64,000 nucleotides of DNA from Lysinibacillus fusiformis (lineage in GTDB: Bacteria; Bacillota; Bacilli; Bacillales_A; Planococcaceae): NCBI RefSeq assembly GCF_007362955.1, contig NZ_CP041696.1, positions 1,302,001-1,366,000 of the forward strand, given 5' to 3'. Below are positions 1 to 9,237 of this stretch, one piece after another. Positions within the stretch are counted from its first letter, which is position 1. Every line of letters begins with the position of its first letter. The position numbers and the translations under genes were made by a program. Under the pieces are notes generated by a model. It was not told the origin of the DNA and did not search any database. It saw only the letters and a list, made by a program, of their open reading frames with translations.

Positions 1-232
1 AAATTGGATGCACCACATAACCACGTGGATCTACACGTTCAATCAGACGCTTTATCGCGCCACCTTTACCTGCCGCATCCATACCTTCAAATACTAAAAT
101 AAGTCCGATTTTATTGTTTAGTAAAAACTGTTGGGCATTTAGCATTTCATATTGGAGTACTTTTAATTTCTTTTTATACATTTTTTTATCTAGTTCAATT
201 GATAGGTCTAAATTTTTTAGATTTTGAGTCAT
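1..232 (-). CDS. Polyphosphate kinase 2 family protein (N-terminal part, cut by window edge)
   Basis: The first 77 codons are visible and the rest lies outside the window. They contain a Walker-A-like stretch, F-E-G-M-D-A-A-G-K-G-G, followed by A-I-K-R-L-I-E-R-V-D-P-R-G-Y. This is the diagnostic start of PPK2 enzymes, which transfer phosphate between polyphosphate and nucleotides in the cytosol. The first 35 residues are Lys-rich, as in the family. The ATG at 232 has a good ribosome site (GAGGAG) about 9 bases upstream. The PPK2 class (NDP or NMP as acceptor) cannot be decided from this fragment. Confidence 0.85.
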   Translation of the reverse strand, partial: MTQNLKNLDLSIELDKKMYKKKLKVLQYEMLNAQQFLLNNKIGLILVFEGMDAAGKGGAIKRLIERVDPRGYVVHPI

Positions 233-439
233 TAAAACTTCACTCCTCTAATTTGGATAATCTTATTGTACTAAAGAAATATATGGATGCCTATCCAAAT
301 GGTAAATTGTAGATAAATTTGGCGAAACAAGGCGATACATTATTGGCAATTTCCGCTATAATGAAAATAGAAAATTTGTGACAGTCCTATACTTATTTGT
401 CTTTTCCCTATACAATTTAACACGAAGGGAGAGGAAACT

Positions 440-1153
440 ATGCCTCAATTTATTTTGATGACAATATCTTATATTGTCGCGCTCATCCTAACCTTTTCAT
501 CCTATTTCATAAAAATAAATGGTCAATCTTCGTTAGAAATCTCTAATCGTTTTCCCGTTATGTTTGCACCTTTTAATGTTAGTTATGTAATTTGGATTGT
601 GGTTTACTTTTTACTTGGCTATTGGTTAGTTATGAATTTCAAAAAGACAACTATTAAACAGACTGTTCTCTTTAGTAGCGTCTGTATATTGCAGGCGTTT
701 GCCATAATGTTTTGGCATCAAGAATTATTTATCGTATCACTTTGCAGTACGTTTATATTAGTAATTTATTTATTTTTACTGTACAAAACGCACCCACTTA
801 GCAATAGTACGTTGACAGGTAGAGTGCCGTTTTCTATCTATTTCGCATGGGCGACTTTTACCTTGATGACAAATGCAAGTTTTACATTAACATCGTATGA
901 ATGGAACGGCTTCGGTCTTAGCAATCCACTTTGGGCAGTTATTTTACTGACTATTGGCGTTGCCATAGCACTACATATTCGCTTTCATCACTTCGATATT
1001 GTGTATCCGAGTGTTTTTATATGGGCCTATATAGGTATTGCGTTACATAATGGCTTTGATGAATTACTCGTGACAACAGCTGCCTTGTTTTTATGCGGGG
1101 TGCTCCTTGTTGGTATACAATTTATTAAAAAAAATCCCGCCTACCAAAGATAA
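440..1153 (+). CDS. Seven-helix membrane protein, possibly distantly TspO/MBR-like
   Basis: This 237-residue protein is almost entirely hydrophobic helices (about seven) with short polar loops. The segment N-R-F-P-V-M-F-A-P-F-N-V-S-Y-V-I-W near residues 36-52 recalls the 'FTPAGYVFSIWGLIY' region of tryptophan-rich sensory (TspO/MBR) relatives, but the match is weak. The ATG is preceded by a strong ribosome site (GAAGGGAGAGG). It is a single gene, convergent with map, and its stop codon lies inside the shared terminator hairpin. The function is not known; a membrane sensor or transporter role is only a guess. Confidence 0.6.
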   Translation: MPQFILMTISYIVALILTFSSYFIKINGQSSLEISNRFPVMFAPFNVSYVIWIVVYFLLGYWLVMNFKKTTIKQTVLFSSVCILQAFAIMFWHQELFIVSLCSTFILVIYLFLLYKTHPLSNSTLTGRVPFSIYFAWATFTLMTNASFTLTSYEWNGFGLSNPLWAVILLTIGVAIALHIRFHHFDIVYPSVFIWAYIGIALHNGFDELLVTTAALFLCGVLLVGIQFIKKNPAYQR

Positions 1154-1170
1154 CTTGGTAAGCAGGATTT
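1131..1170. terminator. Bidirectional terminator between the membrane protein gene and map
   Basis: AAATCCCGCCTACCAA pairs with TTGGTAAGCAGGATTT around a 7-base loop, with one mismatch. A-rich and T-rich flanks allow intrinsic termination on both strands. The hairpin includes the last codons of the upstream plus-strand gene. Confidence 0.85.
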
Positions 1171-1197
1171 TTTTCTATCATTACCTTCTAAAATAGA

Positions 1198-1971
<774 letters not shown>

Positions 1972-2079
1972 TTAATATCTACACTCTAATATATCATAAC
2001 AACAATACAATGATGAACAATACGCGCTAATTCCCTCAGAAAAGCCGCCTGCACCTTGTAGGAACAGACGGCGTACACT

Positions 2080-2640
2080 TTAAGATTTTCGTTGCATTAA
2101 TTGTGGAGCTGCTGTAAATAAAAGAACTCCTGCAACCACTGTTAAAATTGTTGCTGGTAGCATATACGTTCCATTGTAAATAATGGAGTAAATCCAGGCG
2201 TTTTGATCGCCAGCGTACTCAGCGAAGAACACAGCCCCTGCTATCGTATGTGCCATATAGCGTAAAAAGCCTGCTAATACAGTTCCAATGACAATATAAA
2301 CAGCCATTTTCTTTTTGTTTAAATTCGCTGCTGCCTCAAGTACAGGCTTACGCACAAACGCCGCTAAACCAACTACCGTGAAGGCTACCCCATAATCCAA
2401 TAAACCTTGAAGCCAGTGCACAATATACGCACCGAACATTGTTTGCATGACTCCGATCAGTAGTCCCGTTGTCAACCCTGCAAAGAGACCCCAGCGAAAT
2501 GCCATTAAAATAATTGGTATCATCACGAGACTAACTGAGCCACCTTGTGCCCATACTTTAAAAGAAACTTGATCGAGTACAAGACCTACTGCTGCAAAAA
2601 TCGCAATCTCCACCAGCATTAATAGTCTTTTTTTGTCCAT
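2080..2640 (-). CDS. thiT: ThiT, thiamine-specific S component of an ECF transporter
   Basis: ThiT captures thiamine at the membrane and works with the shared energizing module (EcfT and two ATPases), which is not encoded here. The protein has about 187 residues and six hydrophobic helices. It contains the family segments GLVLDQVSFKVWAQGGSVSL near the N-terminus and VHWLQGLLDYGVAF in the middle, including the tryptophans of the thiamine site. An in-frame ATG 25 codons upstream (2715) is rejected because AAAGGAGAG directly precedes 2640. A TPP riboswitch with its own terminator lies upstream, so expression should fall when thiamine pyrophosphate is plentiful. That context confirms the substrate. 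Confidence 0.93.
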   Translation of the reverse strand: MDKKRLLMLVEIAIFAAVGLVLDQVSFKVWAQGGSVSLVMIPIILMAFRWGLFAGLTTGLLIGVMQTMFGAYIVHWLQGLLDYGVAFTVVGLAAFVRKPVLEAAANLNKKKMAVYIVIGTVLAGFLRYMAHTIAGAVFFAEYAGDQNAWIYSIIYNGTYMLPATILTVVAGVLLFTAAPQLMQRKS

Positions 2641-2756
2641 ACTATTATTCTCTCCTTTGTTCCGATGTAGGATACAAGAGCAGGAATAGAAATCAGTTAT
2701 ACTGTTATGACTCATCTGACATCCGTTTCACCTCATTCAGTACACTGAATGAAGAT

Positions 2757-2905
2757 AAAAAAACGATGCCAGGACAGAGCCTCACATCGTAAAAGTGTCG
2801 GTTTCTATCCACATCCCTACGCAAGCTTTAACTTACAGGTTCGAAGAGTATAGGCATTACGTGCCCAGTCTCAGCTGACATCATCAGCTCCCCTTGTGGT
2901 CGTTA
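2757..2905 (-). promoter_or_regulatory. TPP (THI-box) riboswitch with terminator, controlling thiT
   Basis: Read on the minus strand, the conserved elements occur in order: ACAAGGGGAGC, then CTGAGA, then GAACCTG, then GTTAA...GCTTGCGTAGGGA (aptamer about 2808-2900). A hairpin follows, ACGATG..AGG....CCT..CATCGT, then seven T residues (2757-2790). This is the expression platform: TPP binding should favour the terminator and switch off thiT. The conserved THI-box words leave little doubt. Confidence 0.95.
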
Positions 2906-2931
2906 CATCTTAAATTTGCTTGAACATCCTC

Positions 2932-2960
2932 ATTGTACGCAAACACTTTTATGATTACAA
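2932..2960 (-). promoter_or_regulatory. Sigma-A promoter of the TPP riboswitch/thiT transcript
   Basis: On the minus strand TTGTAA (2955-2960) and TACAAT (2932-2937) are separated by exactly 17 bases. They lie just upstream of the start of the aptamer, the right place for a short riboswitch leader. Confidence 0.7.
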
Positions 2961-3031
2961 CCATTTCCTCATTAATTTTTTTGAAACTTTTGAGATTTCC
3001 ATGCGTAAATTTTAAATAAGGAGGGACTACT

Positions 3032-3364
3032 ATGGAGAACCAAAAAATATTATCTGCCTTTAGTTATCTCAGCATATTTTTCGCACCTTTTATTGTGCCG
3101 TTAATTGTTTATTTCGTATCAAAAGATGGTGAAGTGAAGCGCCATTCAATCCGAGCGCTTATATCGCACTTAATTCCATTTCTTTTCGGTGTCATTTTCT
3201 TTATCGTCTTCCTGTTTTCATCTATGTCATTGAATACGTTTGAACCTGATACAAATGGTAATACATTCATTATCATCTGGTTTGCTGCCTTTGCCCTATA
3301 CTTACTTGTATCTCTTGGAATTATCATATGGAATATCGTTCAAGCTGTGCGCGTTATCCGTTAG
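3032..3364 (+). CDS. DUF4870-type small membrane protein
   Basis: The protein has 110 residues. The first third, L-S-Y-L-S-I-F-F-A-P-F-I-V-P-L-I-V-Y-F followed by a charged turn ending R-H-S-I-R-A-L, is typical of DUF4870 (Tic20-like) proteins. Two further helices follow. It is probably an integral membrane protein of the cytoplasmic membrane with unknown role. AAGGAGGGA precedes the ATG. It stands alone, divergent from thiT. The family call rests on pattern recognition only. Confidence 0.7.
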   Translation: MENQKILSAFSYLSIFFAPFIVPLIVYFVSKDGEVKRHSIRALISHLIPFLFGVIFFIVFLFSSMSLNTFEPDTNGNTFIIIWFAAFALYLLVSLGIIIWNIVQAVRVIR

Positions 3365-3518
3365 TATTTATGTTCCAATCTCGGGTTAAAGTGAAACTTA
3401 ATAGTTGAACCAATCGGGCAATTACGAGAGCTTAATTTTTAAGCTTTAAATGGTTATCTTAGTTGTCGTTAGTGCGGGAAAACAGGTAGAAATAATCGTA
3501 AAAGGGAGCTGATATTTC

Positions 3519-3641
3519 ATGAAAGTATCTAAAGTCGTAAAAACTGCTGTCAAATTAGCGCCTATTGTGATTCCAATTGTCAAGAAAGTAGTTGCTGCAA
3601 AAAAAGGAACAACTCCTAATCCAGCGACCCGTAGAAAATAA
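3519..3641 (+). CDS. Small basic amphipathic peptide (40 aa), unknown function
   Basis: ATG at 3519 is preceded by AAAGGGAGCTGATATTTC, and the frame is open for 40 codons. The predicted peptide begins MKVSKVVKTAVKLAPIVIPI, continues with a Lys-rich stretch and ends in TTPNPATRRK. The first 28 residues would form a cationic helix interrupted by two prolines, and no acidic residue is present. A strong hairpin follows directly. I do not recognise the family; a membrane-active peptide or small stress protein is conceivable but unproven. Confidence 0.55.
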   Translation: MKVSKVVKTAVKLAPIVIPIVKKVVAAKKGTTPNPATRRK

Positions 3642-3682
3642 AGAGAAGGCGTATCCTTGCTATAAGGGAATACGCCTTCTCT
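3642..3682. terminator. Terminator between the small peptide gene and sbcC
   Basis: AGAGAAGGCGTAT..CTT pairs with AAG..AATACGCCTTCTCT around a short loop. It serves the convergent 3' ends of the peptide gene and sbcC. The T tract is weak on the plus strand. Confidence 0.75.
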
Positions 3683-6600
3683 CTATTTGACTTCAAATCG
3701 TGTTTTGCTATGTCCACTCAAGGTTTTTTCAACATGTAAAACAGCAGGCATAGAAGCCTTTAGTTCTGCAACATGGGAAATAACGCCAATCATACGACCC
3801 GATTCTTGGAGATCAATAAGTGTGTCAATTGCTTTATTCAATGCTTCCTCATCAAGCGAGCCAAAACCTTCATCAATAAACATTGTATCAATTCGAATAT
3901 TTCCTTGAAAGCTTTGAATGACGTCTGCCATGCCAAGCGCAAGACTTAAAGAAGCGTTAAACTTCTCTCCGCCCGATAATGTTTTGACATCACGAATTTG
4001 ATCGGTATAGGCATCATATACATCAAGGCCAAGCCCACTTTGTTTAGCGTGCTTCTCTAATCGATCTGAGCGTCGTAGCTCAAATTGTCCATTAGATAAA
4101 TGGTACAGACGAACATTTGCTGCGGCTGTAATTTTGTCTAAATAGTTTATTTGAATATATCGCTCAAAAGATAGCTTTTTCACATTCTGCCCATTCAATA
4201 GTGCATGGAGCTCCTTGACACGCCCCGCTTCTTTCTCAAGCAATTGTATTTCTTCAGCCGTGTCTTTTACTTTCACGATAAAGTCACCACAAGCCTGTGC
4301 AAAACCTTTTGTCCGTTGCCATGTATTAAATGCTTCCTCGTACGTCTCCCGTAACTTTACTAGCGATTCCTCTAATAGAGATAAGTCCCTCTTCTCTTTC
4401 CCTTTAAGTTGCTTCGCTCCTTCGGCAATTTGAATTTGTAACGTGTGTAGCTGCAAAGCAAAATCGCCACAAGCTTTACGCAAAGTTTCCAATTGCATCA
4501 TACTACGCTTTGCCGCATCATACGCCTGATAACTTTCAAAACCAGCCTCTTTCATACTTATCGAAAATTGCTCACGTTTTTCGTTTAGACTCACTTGAAT
4601 CTCTTCATATGCCTTTATTGCTAGTTCCTCAGCCATTACCGCATTGCTTGCCGCTTCTTTTGCAGATTGTAAATTTTGCTGACTAGCCTGCCAGGCAGTC
4701 TGTAACGCTTTTTTTCGCACCCCAATATCAGCAATAGCCTGCTTGAATGCCTGTAATGTTTGGAGGTTTTCAGGAATGTGCTTTTGTTGCTCTTCCACAA
4801 TTGCCTGTTGCTTTGTTGACTCCTTCAGCTGTTCAGCTAAATATTGCTCTAGCTGAGCTTGTTTCACTCGTATCTGTTCAGTTCCTTCACGATGACTCTT
4901 TTGCTTCGTTCGTGAAACAGCCAATTGCTCATTAACCACTTTTAACAGCGCGACCTGCTCCTCAATATTTCGTAAAGAAGAATTTAGTTCTGCTTGATTT
5001 GCCTGTGAAATATGATTTGCATTAACTTGCTCTATTGCCTCTTGCAGAAGTATCTTGGTTGATTTTAATGTTGCCTCTTTTTCAAAATATGTGCGCTCAT
5101 CTGTAAGAGACTTCGCTCTTAATATCTCTAATTGCGCTTCATCAATTGACTCTAATTGCTTAGTATATGTTATTTGGTGTGTTGTACTACCACATACAGG
5201 GCATGCATCACCTTCAGTAAGCTGCGCTGCTAAAATACTTGCCTGACTTGCAATCCATTGTTGTTCTAACTGTTGCAATTCTTGCTTACTTTCTTGATAG
5301 TAGTGTTTCGCTGTGTATTCAGCCTGCTCTGCTGATACAACCGCTCGCTCATATTTTTCAAGCTGTGTTAATAATGTAACTTGTTCACGGATTTTCGGAA
5401 GCTGTTCTAAATAGTCTGCAAATGGCTTCACTTGCTCTTCATACTGCTCAATTTTTTGGGTTAAATTCTGTAGCTCGATTTGTTGCTGCTCTAAAATTAT
5501 AAGATTATCAGCAACCGCCCGCTCTGCTGTTCCAACGCCTTGCTCGTATATCTGTAATTGCTGACGATTACTTTCAAACGCTTCAAAAGTCGGCAGTAGC
5601 GCCTGTAGCTGCAACTCTTGCTGTAAGACTTGCTGACGTTCCGGTTCTTTGGCCTCCTCTTCCTTAAATAATTCCTGTGCCACTTTATATTGTGTCTCTG
5701 TTTTCTGTATCATTATAGTTGCTTGCTGATAGGTTTGTTCTTTACGATTTTGTTCAGCACGTAGGTCCAAACACTGCTGTTCGAGCATAACAAGGCGATC
5801 TGCTTGCTCAGCAAATTTAATTTCCTGTGCCTTTGCATCATAAATATTTTGCTGTTGTGCTAATGTTTTCAGCCGTTCTTGGCGACTAGTATGCTCTTCA
5901 AATTGCTCATTGAGCGCCTTCGCCATACTATAATGCTCCTGCTCCTTTTGATGATGATTATATGCCTCACTATAACGATGCTGTTCAATTTGAATACTTT
6001 CTATATAGAAGATTTGCTCTTCCTCAAGCGCAGTCATGAGTTGATGCATGTTTTCTGTGTTATTTGCAATGCAAGTAAATAATGCTGATGAACGTTGTGG
6101 CAGTGCACCAGCAATTTGTCCCAGTAGATGCTCCTTTAATTGCTTTGCGCGTTCTAAATCTTTTTCTGCTTCCTTACGTTTCGCATCAAGTTTTTTTGTC
6201 ATATCGCCAAAGCGATCCGTTTTAAAAATTTTGCGTAAAATAGCTTCTTTATTGGTAGAATCTGACGTTAAAAGCTTGCGAAATTCACCTTGAGGGAGCA
6301 TGACAATTTGACTAAACTGATCTTTCGTTAAGCCTACGATTTCCTGTAGTTTTTTATCAACCTCATGCGTCTGTTGTTTTTCTACGATACTAAAGTCAAG
6401 TTCGCCCTCTTTGATATGAGCCAACTCAACTTTCTTACCAGTGACACTTTTATTCTTTGTCTTAATATGTCCCGGTTGACGTAAAATTTGATATGTTTTT
6501 CCATGCATTTCAAAAATGAGTTCTACAGCTGTATACACGTCATCTTCAGCAAATCCACTTCTGAGCATAGCTGTATCCTGGCGATCTTCACCACTGCCAG

Positions 6601-6763
6601 AACCATAAAGTGCATAACAAATCGCATCAAATATTGTCGTTTTCCCAGCACCTGTCTTCCCTGAAATTGCAAACAAACGATGATCACCAAGTTGTTGAAA
6701 ATCAATGATTTCTGTATTTTTATATGGGCCGAATGCTGTAATCGTTAACTTTAAGGGCTTCAT
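3683..6763 (-). CDS. sbcC: SbcC, ATPase subunit of the SbcCD DNA exonuclease
   Basis: SbcC is the SMC/Rad50-like partner of SbcD. The complex opens hairpins and trims DNA ends in repair and replication. The protein (1,026 aa) shows a Walker A near residue 36 (GKTGAGKTTIFDAICYALYG), very long Gln/Glu/Lys-rich coiled coils, a zinc hook C-P-V-C near residue 520, and a C-terminal ABC signature LSGGEKFNASLSLALGMAD followed by Walker B MFIDEGFGSLDEE. Length and order are normal. Its ATG overlaps the sbcD stop (ATGA), so the two are translationally coupled. Confidence 0.96.
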   Translation of the reverse strand: MKPLKLTITAFGPYKNTEIIDFQQLGDHRLFAISGKTGAGKTTIFDAICYALYGSGSGEDRQDTAMLRSGFAEDDVYTAVELIFEMHGKTYQILRQPGHIKTKNKSVTGKKVELAHIKEGELDFSIVEKQQTHEVDKKLQEIVGLTKDQFSQIVMLPQGEFRKLLTSDSTNKEAILRKIFKTDRFGDMTKKLDAKRKEAEKDLERAKQLKEHLLGQIAGALPQRSSALFTCIANNTENMHQLMTALEEEQIFYIESIQIEQHRYSEAYNHHQKEQEHYSMAKALNEQFEEHTSRQERLKTLAQQQNIYDAKAQEIKFAEQADRLVMLEQQCLDLRAEQNRKEQTYQQATIMIQKTETQYKVAQELFKEEEAKEPERQQVLQQELQLQALLPTFEAFESNRQQLQIYEQGVGTAERAVADNLIILEQQQIELQNLTQKIEQYEEQVKPFADYLEQLPKIREQVTLLTQLEKYERAVVSAEQAEYTAKHYYQESKQELQQLEQQWIASQASILAAQLTEGDACPVCGSTTHQITYTKQLESIDEAQLEILRAKSLTDERTYFEKEATLKSTKILLQEAIEQVNANHISQANQAELNSSLRNIEEQVALLKVVNEQLAVSRTKQKSHREGTEQIRVKQAQLEQYLAEQLKESTKQQAIVEEQQKHIPENLQTLQAFKQAIADIGVRKKALQTAWQASQQNLQSAKEAASNAVMAEELAIKAYEEIQVSLNEKREQFSISMKEAGFESYQAYDAAKRSMMQLETLRKACGDFALQLHTLQIQIAEGAKQLKGKEKRDLSLLEESLVKLRETYEEAFNTWQRTKGFAQACGDFIVKVKDTAEEIQLLEKEAGRVKELHALLNGQNVKKLSFERYIQINYLDKITAAANVRLYHLSNGQFELRRSDRLEKHAKQSGLGLDVYDAYTDQIRDVKTLSGGEKFNASLSLALGMADVIQSFQGNIRIDTMFIDEGFGSLDEEALNKAIDTLIDLQESGRMIGVISHVAELKASMPAVLHVEKTLSGHSKTRFEVK

Positions 6764-7917
6764 TTTACAGCCTCCCGTTCCTCATCAAGTAACTCCTGTA
6801 GCATTTCCGTAAATAAACGCTCAGTTTCTCGATTAGGCTGCTCACTATATAAATCCGTATAAAATGCACGAAATAAGTCGATGTCTTTTACTTTTTCCGT
6901 CTCAATGACTTGAATCTCCTGCGGTAAATCCTGACGTACTACCATACGTTCTATATGCAGTGCATGAGGAAACACAGTACGAATACGTTCCATTGGTGAA
7001 GCAACCGGCGTATCATCTGTTAACCGTACAAAAACATAATCCTCACTAGGTGTTAATTTTAATAAATCATCCATCAAGCCTTCCACCACACGTAAATCAC
7101 GTCTAGGTACGAGCTTTCGTTTTTCTACAGTTACTTGCCCTGTTTCATCTAACTCAACCATTAAAAAGCCCTTTTCATGTAAGTGCTCTGATAGCGAATA
7201 TTTCAATGGTGAGCCAGCATATCGAATCGTTTCATTACTTACAAAATGTGCCTTATGTAGATGGCCAAGTGCCGTATAGTTGAACTGTTCAAATAGTGAT
7301 GCATTGACACAATCCGAGCCACCTATTGATAGTGGACGCTCTGAATCACTCGTGTTCTCTTCCTCATGGCCATATTTAGTTACAAAGGCATGTCCAATGA
7401 AAATATTTCGTTTTGTTGTATCCATCGTTTGTGTGATATGCGCAATGATTTTTTGCATCGCATCTTGATGTGATTGGATTGTATCATCAGCTAAAATGGT
7501 ACGCACAGCTGCAGGTTCTGCGAATGGCACAAGGTGAAAATGCACCTCACCAAATTCGTCTGTTAGCACAATTGGAGCATGATCTTTCGTAAACTGCCCA
7601 ACTATATGCAAACCGCTATCCCGCATTAACCGACTTCCGAAATTCAATCGACCTGCGCTGTCGTGGTTTCCAGCAACGGCTAACACAGGAATTTTCTTAT
7701 CAAGGACAATCTTAGCAAAAACCTCATTTAATAAATTTACTGCTTCTACAGGTGGCATTGAGCGGTCGTATAAATCACCCGCTACAATAATTGCATCGGG
7801 TTTTTCCTCATCAATGGCCTGCATAAATTTCTGTAAAATATAGTGTTGGTCCTCAGTCATGTACATACCCTGTACAAGCTTCCCTAAATGCCAATCTGCT
7901 GTATGGAATAGTTTCAT
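6760..7917 (-). CDS. sbcD: SbcD, nuclease subunit of SbcCD
   Basis: This calcineurin-like Mn-dependent nuclease has all phosphoesterase motifs in order: DWHLGK at residue 8, GDLYDR, AGNHDS, a GHAF motif and LGHLHKA. At 385 residues it matches Bacillus SbcD. ATG 7917 is preferred to the upstream ATG at 7956 because MKLFHTADWHLG is the family N-terminus and AGGAGG precedes it. It is first in a two-gene operon with sbcC. A LexA-like sequence lies about 46 bases upstream of the start. Confidence 0.96.
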   Translation of the reverse strand: MKLFHTADWHLGKLVQGMYMTEDQHYILQKFMQAIDEEKPDAIIVAGDLYDRSMPPVEAVNLLNEVFAKIVLDKKIPVLAVAGNHDSAGRLNFGSRLMRDSGLHIVGQFTKDHAPIVLTDEFGEVHFHLVPFAEPAAVRTILADDTIQSHQDAMQKIIAHITQTMDTTKRNIFIGHAFVTKYGHEEENTSDSERPLSIGGSDCVNASLFEQFNYTALGHLHKAHFVSNETIRYAGSPLKYSLSEHLHEKGFLMVELDETGQVTVEKRKLVPRRDLRVVEGLMDDLLKLTPSEDYVFVRLTDDTPVASPMERIRTVFPHALHIERMVVRQDLPQEIQVIETEKVKDIDLFRAFYTDLYSEQPNRETERLFTEMLQELLDEEREAVK

Positions 7918-7962
7918 CCGTTGCGCCTCCTGTCTTCTTTTTATTTTATCATGCATTCTAGA

Positions 7963-7976
7963 AGAACGTATATTCT
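7963..7976 (-). promoter_or_regulatory. Possible LexA (SOS) box upstream of sbcDC
   Basis: AGAACGTATATTCT has the dyad form of the Bacillus LexA operator (CGAACRNRYGTTYG), with the inner half-sites GAAC and ATTC. It departs at three of 14 positions. It lies upstream of an AT-rich GATAAAAT stretch that could be a -10 element. SOS control of sbcDC is known in B. subtilis; here it is inferred. Confidence 0.4.
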
Positions 7977-8195
7977 TACATTAGAACATGGTCTAGATAT
8001 TAGACGTCTTTTTAAGCATTAAAATGTTGCTCTTCAGCTTACCAAGCCGCTCGCTCAATCACCTAAGACCTATGCATTACAAGCGCCGTATTTTTTGTCG
8101 TTGGTCGCTTCATCTTTTACTCAAGAAAGGTTTTACCACAACATACTGTAAACAGGCAATCTAGTATTTCTGTTTCAAATACTCCTCCTCGAAAA

Positions 8196-8230
8196 AGGAC
8201 CTATTCGTATAAACGAATAGGTCCTAAATT
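8196..8230 (-). terminator. Terminator of the SGNH hydrolase gene
   Basis: AGGACCTATTCG and CGAATAGGTCCT form a perfect 12-bp stem with a 6-base loop. It is followed on the minus strand by TTTTTC. The remaining part of the 7918-8263 gap shows no supported gene. Confidence 0.85.
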
Positions 8231-8263
8231 TGACTTACTTATTAGCAAAACTTAGAGAACCCA

Positions 8264-9178
8264 TTAGCTATACTGAATCTCTCTTGCTTTTTTGATAAAT
8301 GCTATATATCCATTAAAGCCTTGAATACGACGTACTATGGCAACTGACTCTTGCCTGGATTCAACTGGGCTCTGCTCGGCTATTCCTTGCTTTTCTATTA
8401 TTTCTTTAAATGTCATTGGGTTAGGTTTAGGTAATTCCTCAGATGCTATCGCTAGAACATCACTGCCACTATAAGCTTTCAAAAAGGCATTCGCCATTTG
8501 ACGATAACCCTCGAAATTCGGATGTACATCTGAGCTATTCGGCAAGTAGTTTGTTGCCTGCAATCCAAAAGCATCATACACATTAATATAGGCCGCTCCT
8601 GCCCGCTGTGCTTGTTGCTGTAAAATTGTATTTAACTTTACCAGCTGTTTATTTGTTCCTTCTTTTTGAGAGGCATGCACATTCGGGTAAGCAAAATAGT
8701 AACCCATCACATAGACTTTTGCATGTGGTGCACGCGTTTTCAACTCGGCTAAAATTTCTACTATATTTTTTCGGGCTACATTTAATGTGTAATCTGTCTG
8801 TAGCTGTGAAAATGTTAGTGTGCCGGCAGTCGGATTCACTTGTACAAGACGTAGTAAGTCATTGGCACCCGCAGAAATGGTAATAAGCGTTGCATTCGCC
8901 AATAACTCACTTGCCTCCACTGACTTTACTCGATCCAATACGTCCGTTGTTGTATAGCCTGGAAAAGCAAATGCTTTTGTATAACCTATTTGACCCATCA
9001 ATCCGAGTCTCATCGCAATCAAATCACTATAACCCGTATCAATTTCCTGATAGGGCGTTTGACCAGCTGCTAAAGAGTCTCCAATAGCCACATAATTTTC
9101 AGTCTGTGCAAACACAGATGAAACACCTAATGTGACAGTAAGTATGGTTACACTTATTAAACTCAATAGTCGTTTCAT
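8264..9178 (-). CDS. Secreted SGNH/GDSL-family hydrolase (lipase/esterase-like)
   Basis: An N-terminal signal peptide (M-K-R-L-L-S-L-I-S..., cleavage after S-V-F-A near residue 24) directs export. The mature protein begins with the block I nucleophile motif AIGDSLAAG. Block III S-A-G-A-N-D-L-L follows, and then the block V Asp-His pair in SSDVHPNFEGY. It is therefore an extracellular serine esterase with substrate unknown. The start at 9178 is chosen since GGGTGGTG lies just upstream and the signal peptide begins there; 9193 would add five unneeded residues. The C-terminal 70 residues are not part of the core fold. Confidence 0.88.
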   Translation of the reverse strand: MKRLLSLISVTILTVTLGVSSVFAQTENYVAIGDSLAAGQTPYQEIDTGYSDLIAMRLGLMGQIGYTKAFAFPGYTTTDVLDRVKSVEASELLANATLITISAGANDLLRLVQVNPTAGTLTFSQLQTDYTLNVARKNIVEILAELKTRAPHAKVYVMGYYFAYPNVHASQKEGTNKQLVKLNTILQQQAQRAGAAYINVYDAFGLQATNYLPNSSDVHPNFEGYRQMANAFLKAYSGSDVLAIASEELPKPNPMTFKEIIEKQGIAEQSPVESRQESVAIVRRIQGFNGYIAFIKKAREIQYS

Positions 9179-9237
9179 CTGCACACCACCCATTTAGTTA
9201 CTTTAGCATGAACATGGTCGATTAAATTCCACTAAAA

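Noticed and set aside
2080..2715. Longer thiT start at 2715
   Set aside because: The extra 25 residues are not hydrophobic or conserved, and a perfect ribosome site lies before 2640.
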